From Halomonas heilongjiangensis (lineage in GTDB: Bacteria; Pseudomonadota; Gammaproteobacteria; Pseudomonadales; Halomonadaceae), in contig NZ_PNRE01000075.1 of the NCBI RefSeq assembly GCF_002879645.1, positions 26,886-90,885 on the forward strand: a stretch of DNA of 64,000 nucleotides, in the 5' to 3' direction. Made by a program: the position numbers and the translations under genes. Position 1 is the stretch's first letter; each line of letters begins with the position of its first letter. Below, one piece after another: positions 9,786 to 20,155 of the stretch. The notes under the pieces are model-generated. The model had not been told where the DNA came from and ran no database searches. It saw only the letters and a list, made by a program, of their open reading frames with translations.

Positions 9786-9866
9786 ATGGCAGGAGACTGG
9801 CGGGCCCTGCCCTGGCCGTGGCGCCTCATCAACGCCACACCTGCAAAGGTAATCATTCTCATTTAG
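9786..9866 (+). CDS. Candidate 26-residue small protein
   Basis: A short frame encodes MAGDWRALPWPWRLINATP followed by AKVIILI. It is preceded by a strong ribosome site (GAGGGAG, 5-6 bases before ATG), which is unusual for a chance ORF. It has three Trp residues and a hydrophobic C-terminus that could touch the membrane. It sits alone between lysR and the convergent permease gene. A Fur-box-like sequence overlaps its last codons. It could be a real small protein, a leader peptide or coincidence; I do not recognise a family. Confidence 0.3.
   Translation: MAGDWRALPWPWRLINATPAKVIILI
9848..9863. promoter_or_regulatory. Weak Fur-box-like sequence
   Basis: GGTAATCATTCTCATT reads AATGAGAATGATTACC on the other strand, resembling part of the Fur consensus (repeats of NATWAT). 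The match is incomplete. No iron gene lies immediately next to it, so this is only a candidate. Confidence 0.25.
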
Positions 9867-9909
9867 TTCGTCAACACAAATGCGAATATTTTTTGTTTAA
9901 GCCCTGCCG

Positions 9910-10824
9910 CTAGCCGAGGAGCCGCAGCCACAAGGGCAGCGTCACCATGGCCAACAGGGTCTGACCGGTGATCAGCGCCGCCATCAGTTCGGCGTCGCCC
10001 CCCAGTTGACGGGCCAGGATATAGGCCGAGGTGGCGGTGGGCAGGGCGGCAAACAGCAGGGCCACGTCGCGGCTCACCGGGTCGAGTCGCAAGACCAGGG
10101 CGAGCCCCAGCACCAGGGCCGGCATCAGCACCAGCTTGATCAGGTTGGTGGCCCAGACACCGCGGTCCAGGCGGATCAGGGCGGCGGGGCGCAGTGCCAC
10201 GCCCACCGCCACCAGGCCCAGTGGCAGGGCGGCGCGCCCCAGCAGTTCCACGGTGGCACCGCTCCAGCCGGGCAGGCCGATGCCGCTGAGGTTGAGGCCG
10301 ATGCCGATCAGGCAGCCGAGGATCAGCGGGTTACGTACCAGCGCGGCCAGGCTACGGCCGAGGCTGGAGGGCCCCAGGGTGCCGGCGGCGATGAAGCTGG
10401 CCACGCAGAGCACATTGACCACCGGCACCATCAGTGCCACGGCCACCGCGGCCACGGTGGCCCCGGCACCGCCATGAAGCGCCGCGGCGCCGGCCACGCC
10501 GACATAGGTGTTGAAGCGCAGGGCGCCCTGGAAGGCCGAGGTGAAGGCCGGTGGTTCGAGCCGCAGCCGGTCCCGAAGGAGCCACAACAGGGCGCCGAAC
10601 AGGCTCATGGCGCCGAGCAGGGCCAGCGCCAGCCGGGCGACCGGCACCTGGCTCACGTCGGCGGTGGCCAGGGTCGAGATCAGCATGGCGGGAAACAGCA
10701 GGAAGTAGATCAGCCTTTCCAGCCGTGGCCAGAAGTCGCCACCGGGCTGGCGGGTCCAACCCAGCACGGCTCCCAGCAGGATCAGCAGGAACAGCGGCCC
10801 CAGTGCGCTTGCCACTCCCTCCAT
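9910..10824 (-). CDS. AEC-family (auxin efflux carrier-type) transporter
   Basis: 304 residues with about ten membrane helices. Typical family signs are the N-terminal LGPLFLLILLGAVLGW helix, FLLFPAMLISTLA, NTYVGVAGAAAL near residue 108, and a second repeat with RNPLILGCLIGIGLNLSG and FAALPTATSAYILARQLGG near the C-terminus. Bacterial AEC proteins move dicarboxylates, malonate or other anions; the substrate is not predictable here. The start has a GGGAGG site. Upstream is the divergent FixH-like/SCO pair, and an intrinsic terminator lies downstream. Confidence 0.88.
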   Translation of the reverse strand: MEGVASALGPLFLLILLGAVLGWTRQPGGDFWPRLERLIYFLLFPAMLISTLATADVSQVPVARLALALLGAMSLFGALLWLLRDRLRLEPPAFTSAFQGALRFNTYVGVAGAAALHGGAGATVAAVAVALMVPVVNVLCVASFIAAGTLGPSSLGRSLAALVRNPLILGCLIGIGLNLSGIGLPGWSGATVELLGRAALPLGLVAVGVALRPAALIRLDRGVWATNLIKLVLMPALVLGLALVLRLDPVSRDVALLFAALPTATSAYILARQLGGDAELMAALITGQTLLAMVTLPLWLRLLG

Positions 10825-10935
10825 GAACGCCTCCCTCGTCGTGCCGCCCTGCGACATCCTTGCACAGTCGACTCAGGGCAAATGCTGATAAGCTTACCCG
10901 CATCCTGCCCCCTCTGGAGTGCTTCTTTCGCCGCC

Positions 10936-11448
10936 ATGCCCCACCACCCGCCGATGGAAACCGGTGTCTCGCGTTCCCCGCTGCTGCGCCTGCTGATGCT
11001 GGTGACACTGGGGGTCATCGCCGTGGCGCTCTGGTACCTGACCAGCTACAGTCTTCGCGGTGGCGGCGAGGTGCGCTGGTTTGCCCCCGAGGCCCCTTGC
11101 GACTTGCATGTCGGCGCCTGCGCGGCGACCCTTGATCGGGGCGTCAGCCTCACGCTCGAGGCCGACGTCGCCGGGCGGATTCGGGCGCTGGAGCCCCTGC
11201 CCCTGGTCGTGACCCTCGAGGGCCTCGAGGCCGAAACGGCACGGGTCGAGTTCGTCGGCCGCGACATGGACATGGGGCTGCATCGCTTCCCGCTCACCCG
11301 CGGTGCCGACGGCGTCTTCCGCGGCGAGGGCCAGGTGGCGATCTGTACCGAGTCGGTCATGCCGTGGCGGGCGCGGGTGGTAGTGGAGACCTCCCGGGGA
11401 AGCCTGGGGAGCTGGTTCGATTTCGATGTGGAGCGACACACACCATGA
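10936..11448 (+). CDS. Membrane-anchored FixH/YtkA-like hypothetical protein upstream of SCO1
   Basis: 170 residues. One N-terminal membrane helix (LLRLLMLVTLGVIAVALWYL) is followed by a periplasmic beta-rich domain with conserved-looking features: two Cys in PCDLHVGAC, a Met-rich DMDMGLHRF near residue 117, and an ICTESVMPW segment near 141. The Met/His/Cys pattern and the overlap with a SCO1 gene suggest a role in copper delivery or oxidase assembly, in the manner of FixH/YtkA-like proteins. That similarity is a visual judgement. An internal ATG six codons later is an alternative start. Its TGA overlaps the ATG of the SCO1 gene. Confidence 0.7.
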   Translation: MPHHPPMETGVSRSPLLRLLMLVTLGVIAVALWYLTSYSLRGGGEVRWFAPEAPCDLHVGACAATLDRGVSLTLEADVAGRIRALEPLPLVVTLEGLEAETARVEFVGRDMDMGLHRFPLTRGADGVFRGEGQVAICTESVMPWRARVVVETSRGSLGSWFDFDVERHTP

Positions 11449-12041
11449 AGCGACAGGGGATCTGGGTGGGGCTGGCCGTGATCGTGATGGCGACCGCCCT
11501 CGGCGGTTATGCCTGGTACCAGCAGCAGGTGGCCGGTGGCACGGGCCACGGGGCGCAGGGCGGCCCGGTGGAGCTCTCCTCGACCCATGGCGACTTCTCG
11601 CTCTCCCGGCTCGACGACGATCAGCTGGCGATCCTCTTCTTCGGGTACACCTACTGCCCCGACGTCTGTCCCATGAGCATGGCAGTGGTGCGCCAGGCGC
11701 TGGCCGAGCTCGACGACGAAAGCCGCGAGCGGGTGGTGCCGGTGTTGATCTCGGTGGACCCCGAGCGCGATACCCTGGAACGGTTGGCCGAGTACACCGG
11801 CTATTTCGGCGATGCCTTCATCGGCGCCACCGGCAGTGAGGCGCAGCTCGAGGAGATCGCCGAGCGCTACGGCGTGGTCTGGCGCCGCGTGGAGACGCCG
11901 GAATCGGCGATGGAGTACACCATCGACCACAGCTCGTCGCTCTACCTGGTCGACCGGGAGGGGCGAATCCAGAAGCGAGTGCTCTATTCGCCCGCCCCCC
12001 ATGCGCTGATCTCGGCGCTGGAGAGCGAGCTGGGGGGCTGA
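11445..12041 (+). CDS. SCO1/SenC copper chaperone
   Basis: 198 residues with one N-terminal membrane anchor and a thioredoxin-like periplasmic domain. The copper ligands are the CPDVC pair (YTYCPDVCPMS, near residue 72) and the later His in TIDHSSSLYLVD (near 166). SCO proteins deliver copper to, or keep reduced the cysteines of, the CuA centre of cytochrome oxidase. The start overlaps the stop of the preceding membrane protein (ATGA), so translation is coupled. No oxidase structural genes are adjacent. Confidence 0.93.
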   Translation: MKRQGIWVGLAVIVMATALGGYAWYQQQVAGGTGHGAQGGPVELSSTHGDFSLSRLDDDQLAILFFGYTYCPDVCPMSMAVVRQALAELDDESRERVVPVLISVDPERDTLERLAEYTGYFGDAFIGATGSEAQLEEIAERYGVVWRRVETPESAMEYTIDHSSSLYLVDREGRIQKRVLYSPAPHALISALESELGG

Positions 12042-12054
12042 CGCCGATCGGTAG

Positions 12055-13104
12055 TCACGCCTCCGGGGATTGTGCCAGTCGATCGATCATGCCCATCAGG
12101 GCGCGTGTCTGGGTGCCCTCGCGGGTGTCGTGCAGCGGATCCAGCTGCCAGGTGCTTTCGGCGAACCCCCACCAGTCCCAGCAGCCCTGGGGATTGGCCA
12201 GGCTGGTATCCGCCTGGGGGTAGAGGATCACGCGACGATTGGTGGCCGCCCACTCGTTGAGCCCGCTGTGACGCACGAAGGCGTCGCCGATCTGTCCGGC
12301 GCCCATGGTGCAGCCGTGCAGCACCACGGTCAGCCCGCAGTCACCCTCCTCGCATCCCTCGGGCACGAACAGATAGCCCGCTTCGTCGAATCCCTTGCCG
12401 TCGAGGAACGGGGCCTGGGTAAAGCGCGTCAGGTGGTCGAGGGGGGCCGTTTCGGCCGGCGGGTCGAGTGCGCCATGCAGCCAGCCCAATGCCTCGCCGG
12501 CGATGTCCAGGCCACAGGCCAGCAGGTGGGTACCGCCCCCGGCGCGGCAGCCGGCAAGGATATCGACGGGGGTCTCCTCTCGGGTGGCCACGGGCCAACC
12601 GTGGCCGATAGCCTCGCTCTCGGTCAGTTGGAGCTGCTCCTCGGGGCTCTCCAGCCAGCCCTGCATCTGCTCGGCCAGGGCACGCCCCAGGGCCGGCGAC
12701 ACGGTATCGTCCTCGGTGCCATGCCAGATGAACACCCGCAGTCGCGCCAGTGCCTGGGGGTCGCCCACCAGGCCGCGCTCCACGTACTCCCGATGGCGGT
12801 TGGCCAGTTCGTCCAGCTCCGGGGCGCCCAGCCGCGTTGTCATGCATTGTCCGAGCGCGAGACGCAAGGCCCCCTGGGCGCAGGACCAAGGGCCGGCGCC
12901 CAGCACGGCGAGGCCGGCGAAACGCTCCGGCCAGGCCACCGCCAGCTGGGTGGCCATGTAGCCGCCGGAGGAGACGCCGACCACGCTGATGTCGTCGGCG
13001 GCGATGCCCAGTCGGGGTAGCTCGGGGAGCCGCTCGGCGGCCGCAGGGGCGACCGCCAGCCCTGCCAGAACGAGGCCGGCGGCGACAGAGACAAGGAGGT
13101 TCAT
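12055..13104 (-). CDS. Secreted PHA/PHB depolymerase-type esterase (type 2 catalytic domain)
   Basis: 349 residues. A Sec signal peptide ends at about APAAAE, residue 24. The lipase box VSSGGYM near residue 45 supplies the catalytic serine close to the N-terminus, GTEDDTVSP the Asp and EAIGHGWP the His. A downstream [11 protein letters not shown] resembles the oxyanion segment and GCWDWWGF is typical of extracellular short-chain-length PHA depolymerases with the type 2 order. It probably hydrolyses poly-3-hydroxybutyrate or related esters outside the cell or in the periplasm. There is no obvious substrate-binding domain. It lies 9 bp downstream of the FKBP isomerase gene, so the two are likely co-transcribed. 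Confidence 0.82.
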   Translation of the reverse strand: MNLLVSVAAGLVLAGLAVAPAAAERLPELPRLGIAADDISVVGVSSGGYMATQLAVAWPERFAGLAVLGAGPWSCAQGALRLALGQCMTTRLGAPELDELANRHREYVERGLVGDPQALARLRVFIWHGTEDDTVSPALGRALAEQMQGWLESPEEQLQLTESEAIGHGWPVATREETPVDILAGCRAGGGTHLLACGLDIAGEALGWLHGALDPPAETAPLDHLTRFTQAPFLDGKGFDEAGYLFVPEGCEEGDCGLTVVLHGCTMGAGQIGDAFVRHSGLNEWAATNRRVILYPQADTSLANPQGCWDWWGFAESTWQLDPLHDTREGTQTRALMGMIDRLAQSPEA

Positions 13105-13113
13105 GGTCGGTGG

Positions 13114-13800
13114 TCAGTCGGCGTCAACGCCGAGCAGCTCGACCTTGAAGATCAGCGTCTCGTGGGGGCCGATGGGGCCCTGGCCCTGGGCGCCATAGGC
13201 CAGCTCGGCGGGGATGACGATCTCCCAGGTGTCACCGACGCTCATCAGCTGCAACGCCTCCTGCCAGCCCTCGATCACCTGGCCGACCCGGAAGCTGACC
13301 GGCTCGCCGCGCTCGTAGGAGCTGTCGAAGACGGTACCGTCGATCAGGGTGCCCTCGTAGTGCACCTCGACGCTGGACTCGGGGCCAGGAGAGGCGCCGT
13401 CGCCGGATTCCAGCACCTTGTACTGCAGGCCGGACTCCGTGACCTCGACGTCCTCTTCCTCGGCGTTGGTGGCCAGGAAGGCTTCGCCGTCGGCGCGGTT
13501 GGCTTCGGCCAGCTGCTCGGCCTCGGCCTCGCGGGCGGCCATGGCCTCCTGCTGGAAGCGCATCAGGGCCTCGGCCATCTCCTCGTCGCTCATGGCCAGT
13601 TCACCGCCTTCGAAGACGTCGCGAATGGCCTGGGTGAAGGCGTCGACGTTCAGGTCCTCGACGTCCTGCTGAATGCTCTGGCCCAGGGTCACGCCCAGGC
13701 TGTAGCCCAGGCGCTCGTCGTCGGTTTCCGGTGTCGCCAGCGCCAGGGGGGCGGCGCCCAGGAGGGCGGTCAGGGAGGCGGTGGTCAGCAGTCTCTTCAT
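13114..13800 (-). CDS. FKBP-type peptidyl-prolyl cis-trans isomerase, periplasmic (FkpA/Mip-like)
   Basis: 228 residues. A signal peptide is cleaved near PLALA-TPE (residue 23). The N-terminal dimerisation region (DERLGYSLGVTLGQSI) is followed by a long acidic charged helix. The C-terminal FKBP domain starts near residue 120 (SGLQYKVLESGDG) and has VHYEGTLIDGTVFDSS, QVIEGWQEALQLM and the IPAELAYG loop. It acts as a periplasmic folding catalyst and chaperone. The acidic mature protein suits a halophile. It directly precedes the secreted depolymerase gene. Confidence 0.93.
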   Translation of the reverse strand: MKRLLTTASLTALLGAAPLALATPETDDERLGYSLGVTLGQSIQQDVEDLNVDAFTQAIRDVFEGGELAMSDEEMAEALMRFQQEAMAAREAEAEQLAEANRADGEAFLATNAEEEDVEVTESGLQYKVLESGDGASPGPESSVEVHYEGTLIDGTVFDSSYERGEPVSFRVGQVIEGWQEALQLMSVGDTWEIVIPAELAYGAQGQGPIGPHETLIFKVELLGVDAD

Positions 13801-13919
13801 CGGCAAGCCTTGTGGTCCGGGCGCCGCGGCGCCAGTGCATGGAAACCATGGGACTGTAACAGGGCCGGGCCGGTTCCGCACCAGAGACCGGCGCGGTGCG
13901 GGAAGCCGGCCCGGGAGGC

Positions 13920-13931
13920 GGGGGGGGGGGG
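13920..13931. repeat. Homopolymeric tract of 12 G
   Basis: Twelve consecutive G on the plus strand (C on the coding strand of the tea operon) directly abut the stop codon of the UspA gene. Such tracts are prone to slippage and to sequencing error. Confidence 0.9.
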
Positions 13932-14384
13932 TCAGACGACCAGCGTGGGGCAGTGGGCGGAGCCCGCGACCCGCTGGGCCACGCTGCCCAGCAGCATGCT
14001 CTTCTCGCCGTTGGTGCCCTGGGAGCCGATCACGATCAGGTCGCACTCGCGCTTGCGCGCGAAGCGCACGATGGTGCGCGAGGGGCGGCCGCCCTTGACG
14101 AAGGCGCGCAGCCTGGTCGGCTCGGCCCCCAGCGCCAGGGCTTCGCCCTTGGCATGCACGGCGATCTCGGTGGCGTACTCCTTGAGGGCGTCGTCGGGGA
14201 TGTCCAGCTTGTCGGGCCGGACCATGGAGAGCGAGGCCTCCAGCAGGCTGTGGTGCTTGAAGACGCAGAGGATGTAGAGCTCGGCGCCGGTCAGCATCTG
14301 CAGCCCCACGGCCTTTTCCAGGGCCTTCAGCGCCCCCTTCGAGCCGTCCACCGGTATCAGTATCCGATTGAACATCGTTGCCAT
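13932..14384 (-). CDS. teaD: Universal stress protein, TeaD-like partner of the ectoine TRAP transporter
   Basis: 150 residues, a single UspA domain. The ATP-binding signature G-x2-G-x9-G(S) is intact ([15 protein letters not shown] near residue 121), and [19 protein letters not shown] forms the N-terminal nucleotide site. It is last in an operon whose first three genes match teaABC. In Halomonas elongata the equivalent TeaD binds ATP and modulates ectoine uptake. Spacing to the upstream permease stop is 30 bp. A 12-G tract touches the stop codon, so an indel there would not change the protein. Confidence 0.9.
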   Translation of the reverse strand: MATMFNRILIPVDGSKGALKALEKAVGLQMLTGAELYILCVFKHHSLLEASLSMVRPDKLDIPDDALKEYATEIAVHAKGEALALGAEPTRLRAFVKGGRPSRTIVRFARKRECDLIVIGSQGTNGEKSMLLGSVAQRVAGSAHCPTLVV

Positions 14385-14414
14385 CTCCTGGGGTCAGTGG
14401 GTCTGGACAGTGGC

Positions 14415-15698
14415 TCAGCGGAAGGCCAGGTCACGCAGGAACAGCGCGATCTGCGGGAAGATGATGATGAGAGCGGCCGCCAGCACCAGCATGAAGACGA
14501 AGGGGGGCGTGCCGCGGATCACTTCCCAGTAGGGTCGCTTGAAGATGGCGATGGCGGTGAAGATGTCGCAGCCGAAGGGCGGGGTCGCCGAGCCGATCGC
14601 CACCTGCAGGGTGATCAGCACGCCCACCAGCACCGGGTCGAGTCCGGAGGCGGCGATGGCCGGGGCGAAGATCGGCGTCAGCACCAGGATCACCACAATG
14701 GGGTCGACGAACATGCAGGCGACGAAGAAGGCCACCGAGATGGCGACCAGCACGCCGATCGGCCCGGCCTCGTTGATGCCGAAGGCGGCAAGGAGCGTCT
14801 GCGGGATCTGGGCGAAGGAGATGATCCACGAGAAGCCGTTGCCGACGGCCACCAGGATGAACACCACCGCAGTGATCAGGCCGGTCGACTTGGCGATGGT
14901 GTAGATGTGGTGAAGCTTCAGCGAGCGGAAGACCACGAACTCGAGCAGCACCGCATAGAGCACGCAGGCCGCCGCGGCCTCGGTGGGGCTGAAGACGCCG
15001 CCGTAGATGCCGCCGACGATCAGCACCGGGAAGCCCAGCGGCCAGAGGGCGTCGCGCACCGCCAGGCCCCGCGTCTTCCAGCTGGAACGCGGCTCGGTGG
15101 GCACGTCCTTGACGATGGCGTAGATCACGCAGTAGACCGAGAACAGGGCCAGGATCAGCAGCCCCGGGCCGATGCCGGCGATGAACAGCTCGCCGATGGA
15201 GGTGCCGGAGATGACCCCGTAGATGATCATGCCGATGCTCGGCGGGATCAGGAAGGCGATGTCGCTGGAGTTGATGATCAGCGCCAGGGTGAAGGGGTCC
15301 TTGTAGCCGGCCTTGAGCATACGGGGCCGCAGCGGCGAGCCGACCGCCACCACCGTGGCCTGGGTCGAGCCCGAGACCGCGCCGAACAGCGTGCAGGAGG
15401 CCGCGGTACTGACCGCCAGCCCGCCCTTGATGTGGCCGACGAAGGCCATCACCATGTTGATCAGGCGGTTGGCCGACTGGCCGCGGGTCATGATGTCGGC
15501 GGCCAGGATGAACAGCGGTACGGCGATCAGCGCCGTGGGGCGAATACCGCCCATCATTTGCTGGATCAGGGTTTCCATCTGGCCGAAACCGCCGAAGGTC
15601 ATGTAGAAGCCGACGAAGGCCGCGGTGGCCAGGGGGATCATCATCGGGAAGCCCAGCAGCAGCAGCACGATCATGATGGAGACGATGATGGTTGTCAT
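14415..15698 (-). CDS. teaC: Ectoine TRAP transporter large permease (DctM family)
   Basis: 427 residues with about twelve membrane helices. It forms the ion-coupled translocation pathway of the TRAP system. Family marks include FPMMIPLATAAFVG, LIAVPLFILAADIM near residue 65, SGSTQATVVAVG, and the C-terminal VAIGSATPPFGCDIF segment. It follows the small permease by 24 bp and precedes teaD by 30 bp. The match to a full teaABCD order, with a TeaA-like binding protein, supports ectoine/hydroxyectoine as substrate. Confidence 0.94.
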   Translation of the reverse strand: MTTIIVSIMIVLLLLGFPMMIPLATAAFVGFYMTFGGFGQMETLIQQMMGGIRPTALIAVPLFILAADIMTRGQSANRLINMVMAFVGHIKGGLAVSTAASCTLFGAVSGSTQATVVAVGSPLRPRMLKAGYKDPFTLALIINSSDIAFLIPPSIGMIIYGVISGTSIGELFIAGIGPGLLILALFSVYCVIYAIVKDVPTEPRSSWKTRGLAVRDALWPLGFPVLIVGGIYGGVFSPTEAAAACVLYAVLLEFVVFRSLKLHHIYTIAKSTGLITAVVFILVAVGNGFSWIISFAQIPQTLLAAFGINEAGPIGVLVAISVAFFVACMFVDPIVVILVLTPIFAPAIAASGLDPVLVGVLITLQVAIGSATPPFGCDIFTAIAIFKRPYWEVIRGTPPFVFMLVLAAALIIIFPQIALFLRDLAFR

Positions 15699-15722
15699 GG
15701 GGGATTCCTCGCGTGCCCTGCG

Positions 15723-16301
15723 TCAGACTTCCGTTTCCGTGTCCTTGTAGCCATCGACCACATGGGTCGACAGGTAGACGTCACGGGAGGTGAGGTTCTT
15801 GATGGCGGTCAGCAGGTACTGGATGCCGGTGATGGTGAAGCCCACCGGAACCCAGAGGTACATGATCCACACCGGGATGCTCAGCGACGGCAGCACCCGA
15901 CCGCGGCCGTAGATGGTGAGGATATAGCCGATCGAGTAGTAGCAGAGCACGAACATCACCAGGGCGGTGAACAGGCAGATGAAGATCATCAGCCAGCGGC
16001 GCCCGCCGGTGGGCAGGGCATCGTAGATCGCCGACATGCGGATGTGTCGCCCATGGCGCGCCGCATAGCCGATGCCGGCGAAGGTCACCATCACGATCAG
16101 GATGCGGTTGACTTCCTCGGAGAAGTGCAGACTCTCGCCGAACACGAAGCGGCCGATGACGTTGGCGATGGTATTGATCGCCATGAGGATAATCCCCATG
16201 GCCAGGATCACCGCCTCGATCTTGCTGATCCAGGTATCGATCGGCCCCAGGGGGCCGGGAAGCGTCGACCGGTAGTTCTTTTCGGATTCTTCTTCAGTCA
16301 T
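15723..16301 (-). CDS. teaB: Ectoine TRAP transporter small permease (DctQ family)
   Basis: 192 residues with four membrane helices, the normal DctQ architecture: AVILAMGIILMAINTIANV, FSEEVNRILIVMVTFAGIGYAARHG (the conserved second helix), an IFICLFTALVMFV helix and a WIMYLWVPVGFTITG helix. It pairs with the large permease in the inner membrane. The ATG was chosen for the CAGGAG site about 9 bases upstream; a start 23 codons further upstream is possible but unsupported. It is separated from teaA by about 180 bp that contain a strong hairpin. Confidence 0.92.
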   Translation of the reverse strand: MTEEESEKNYRSTLPGPLGPIDTWISKIEAVILAMGIILMAINTIANVIGRFVFGESLHFSEEVNRILIVMVTFAGIGYAARHGRHIRMSAIYDALPTGGRRWLMIFICLFTALVMFVLCYYSIGYILTIYGRGRVLPSLSIPVWIMYLWVPVGFTITGIQYLLTAIKNLTSRDVYLSTHVVDGYKDTETEV

Positions 16302-16421
16302 GTGACCAGACTCCTGAGGGTCTTCCCCGAGAGAAGGGGTGTCGCCTTGCTCGTTCTCAAGCGTACGCAACGGGTGGCCGGACCCGTGGCCAGAGCTTCA
16401 ACGCTGATTGGCCGGGGCCCA

Positions 16422-16459
16422 ACGCCAAGGGGGCAGCCGGACGGCTGCCCCCTTGGCGT
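16422..16459 (-). promoter_or_regulatory. 18-bp perfect intercistronic hairpin between teaA and teaB
   Basis: ACGCCAAGGGGGCAGCCG and its exact complement are separated by only two bases, giving a very stable stem about 25 bp after the teaA stop. No T-run follows, so it fits an attenuating or mRNA-stabilising hairpin that lets the binding protein be made in excess over the permeases. It could also act as a partial terminator. Confidence 0.75.
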
Positions 16460-16483
16460 GCTTGCGGCGAGCGGCCCGGAGGC

Positions 16484-17500
16484 TTACTCGCCGTCAACGG
16501 CTTCCAGGTCGGCCTTGAACTGGTCGAGCAGTTCCTGGCCGCGCTCGCCGGTCATCTCGAGGAATTCTTCCTCGACCTGCGGGGCACGCTCACGGAAGGC
16601 CTGGATCTCCTCCTCGGTCAGGCGCGTCACGGTGACCTCGTCGGAAGCCTCCTGGATCTTGGCCAGGGACTCCTCGGCCAGGCCCTGGATGTGCTGGATG
16701 GTGTGGTCGTAGGCCGCATCGGCGGCATCACGCACCAGCTGCTGGTCTTCCTCGGAGAGGCCGTCGAAGAAGTCCTGGTTGGCCATCATGGCGGTGGTAA
16801 ACCAGCCGTGGCCGGTGAACACCAGGTGCGGGGAGACCTCGTAGAGGCCACCCGATTCGATCCAGAAGATCGGGTTCTCCTGGCCCTGGATGATGTTGGT
16901 CTGCAGGCCACCGTAGACCTCGCCCCAGGGCAGTGGCGTCGGGCTGGCACCGAAGGCGCGGTAGGTCGCGGCGAGCAGCGGGTTGGTCATGGTGCGGATG
17001 TTCTTGCCGCGCAGATCCTCCGGGGTGCGAATCGGCTCGTCGACGGTGATGACCATCTCGCCTTCCGGGTACATCTTCAGCAGTTCGAGACCCTGCTCGG
17101 CGTAGAGCTCCGGGAACATCTCGTTGATGGCCACGCTCTCGTCGAAGAACTTGAGGACGGTTTCCTCGTCGGTCGGCAGCAGGTAGGGAATGAAGAAGAT
17201 CTGCGCCTCGGGAATCAGCGCGCCGGTGAAGCCGGGGGACTGGTTGACGAACTGCAGGATGCCGGCCTGGGTCTGCTCCATGAAGTCATCCGACTCGCCG
17301 AGCTCGCCGAAACGGTAGACCTGAACCGTATGGTCGGAGTTTTCCTCGATATACTCCTTGAAGGCGACCGCAAACACGTCCTGAACGTCACCTTCGAATT
17401 CCTCATGGGCATAGCGCCACTCGGCGGAATAGGCTGCGGCGGACATGCCGAACAGCAGCGCGCCGACAGAGGCCGTGGTCAACAGCTTGGTTGCCTTCAT
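16484..17500 (-). CDS. teaA: Ectoine/5-hydroxyectoine-binding periplasmic protein TeaA (TRAP SBP)
   Basis: 338 residues. The signal peptide ends near AAAYSA-EW (residue 26). The mature N-terminus, WRYAHEEFEGDVQDVFA, is nearly the H. elongata TeaA sequence as I remember it, and includes the ligand-contacting Glu near mature position 9. RTMTNPLLAATYRAFGA and PTPLPWGEVYGGLQTNII (binding-pocket Arg, Trp) and NPIFWIESGGLYEVSPHL follow. It captures the osmoprotectants ectoine and hydroxyectoine, mainly to recover leaked solute. It is the first gene of the operon. Its acidic composition fits a halophile. Confidence 0.95.
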   Translation of the reverse strand: MKATKLLTTASVGALLFGMSAAAYSAEWRYAHEEFEGDVQDVFAVAFKEYIEENSDHTVQVYRFGELGESDDFMEQTQAGILQFVNQSPGFTGALIPEAQIFFIPYLLPTDEETVLKFFDESVAINEMFPELYAEQGLELLKMYPEGEMVITVDEPIRTPEDLRGKNIRTMTNPLLAATYRAFGASPTPLPWGEVYGGLQTNIIQGQENPIFWIESGGLYEVSPHLVFTGHGWFTTAMMANQDFFDGLSEEDQQLVRDAADAAYDHTIQHIQGLAEESLAKIQEASDEVTVTRLTEEEIQAFRERAPQVEEEFLEMTGERGQELLDQFKADLEAVDGE

Positions 17501-17590
17501 TCTTGTGTTCCCCTCGCGGTTGGACTGGTCAAGATCGGGTGATATTGCCAGGTAACGAGCAGGTAAAAATCCTGCACGGTTAGTTTCAGG

Positions 17591-18124
17591 CTAGCGTGGG
17601 GCCCGGGAGGGGTCAAGCGAGCTTTCTAGCCTTTGCAGGGCAGAAAGATGCGATTTTTTCTGTAGTTGCAGGTAGTCCTCGAGATGTTTTTTCAACCCCG
17701 GACGGGCCGACGACAGTGGTGCCGGGCGACAGTCGGGGGTGAGTGCCTCCAGGCGGGCGAGCGTCTCCCGCTCGGCCTCGAGCTCGGCTCGCTGAAGCGT
17801 ACGGCGCAGGTCGGCGACAGCGGGACGAGTCGCCGCCTCGGCCTTCAGGGCACGGCGCAGCCGACGCAGCGGCACGGTGATCTCCTGCTGCCAGCGGCGG
17901 ATCTCGGCCAGGCCGGCGGGCTCGTCGGCCGGCTGGACGCCGTGGTGGAACAGCCAGCAGCGCCACAGCAGTTCGCAGACGTCCAGCCCGGCGTCGTCCT
18001 GCAGGTGCAGGCAGGCGGCCTCGACCCCTTCCCGGGCGTAGAGCGTCAGGGCGAAGTCCCAGAGCGGGTTGGCGATGAGCCTGGCCCGCAGAGCGGGCGG
18101 CAATTCGGTAGAATCGGGGGTCAT
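17591..18124 (-). CDS. TIGR02444 (DUF2390) family protein
   Basis: 177 residues. The N-terminal part LIANPLWDFALTLYAREGVEAACLxLQ with a central LLWRCWLFHHG and VTVPLRRLRRALK-like helices is typical of a small proteobacterial family with no known function. The Arg-rich helical middle and a C-terminal charged helix suggest a soluble alpha-helical protein. It is divergent from the ABC-F ATPase across 57 bp, an arrangement I associate with other gammaproteobacteria as well. Upstream in-frame sequence is antisense to the ATPase gene and was not used. Confidence 0.8.
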   Translation of the reverse strand: MTPDSTELPPALRARLIANPLWDFALTLYAREGVEAACLHLQDDAGLDVCELLWRCWLFHHGVQPADEPAGLAEIRRWQQEITVPLRRLRRALKAEAATRPAVADLRRTLQRAELEAERETLARLEALTPDCRPAPLSSARPGLKKHLEDYLQLQKKSHLSALQRLESSLDPSRAPR

Positions 18125-18181
18125 CCATCGGCTGTCGTCGTATCGCGGCGACAGTCTCACGTCCTGTCGAGTGGAGCCAGC

Positions 18182-20131
<1,950 letters not shown>

Positions 20132-20155
20132 TGAAGTGCGGGTCCTTGAGTGAGC

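Noticed and set aside
13896..16712. A 938-codon open frame on the plus strand through the tea operon
   Set aside because: It is antisense to three clear genes, has His/Asp/Gln-rich composition typical of reverse-frame GC-rich DNA, and no ribosome site.
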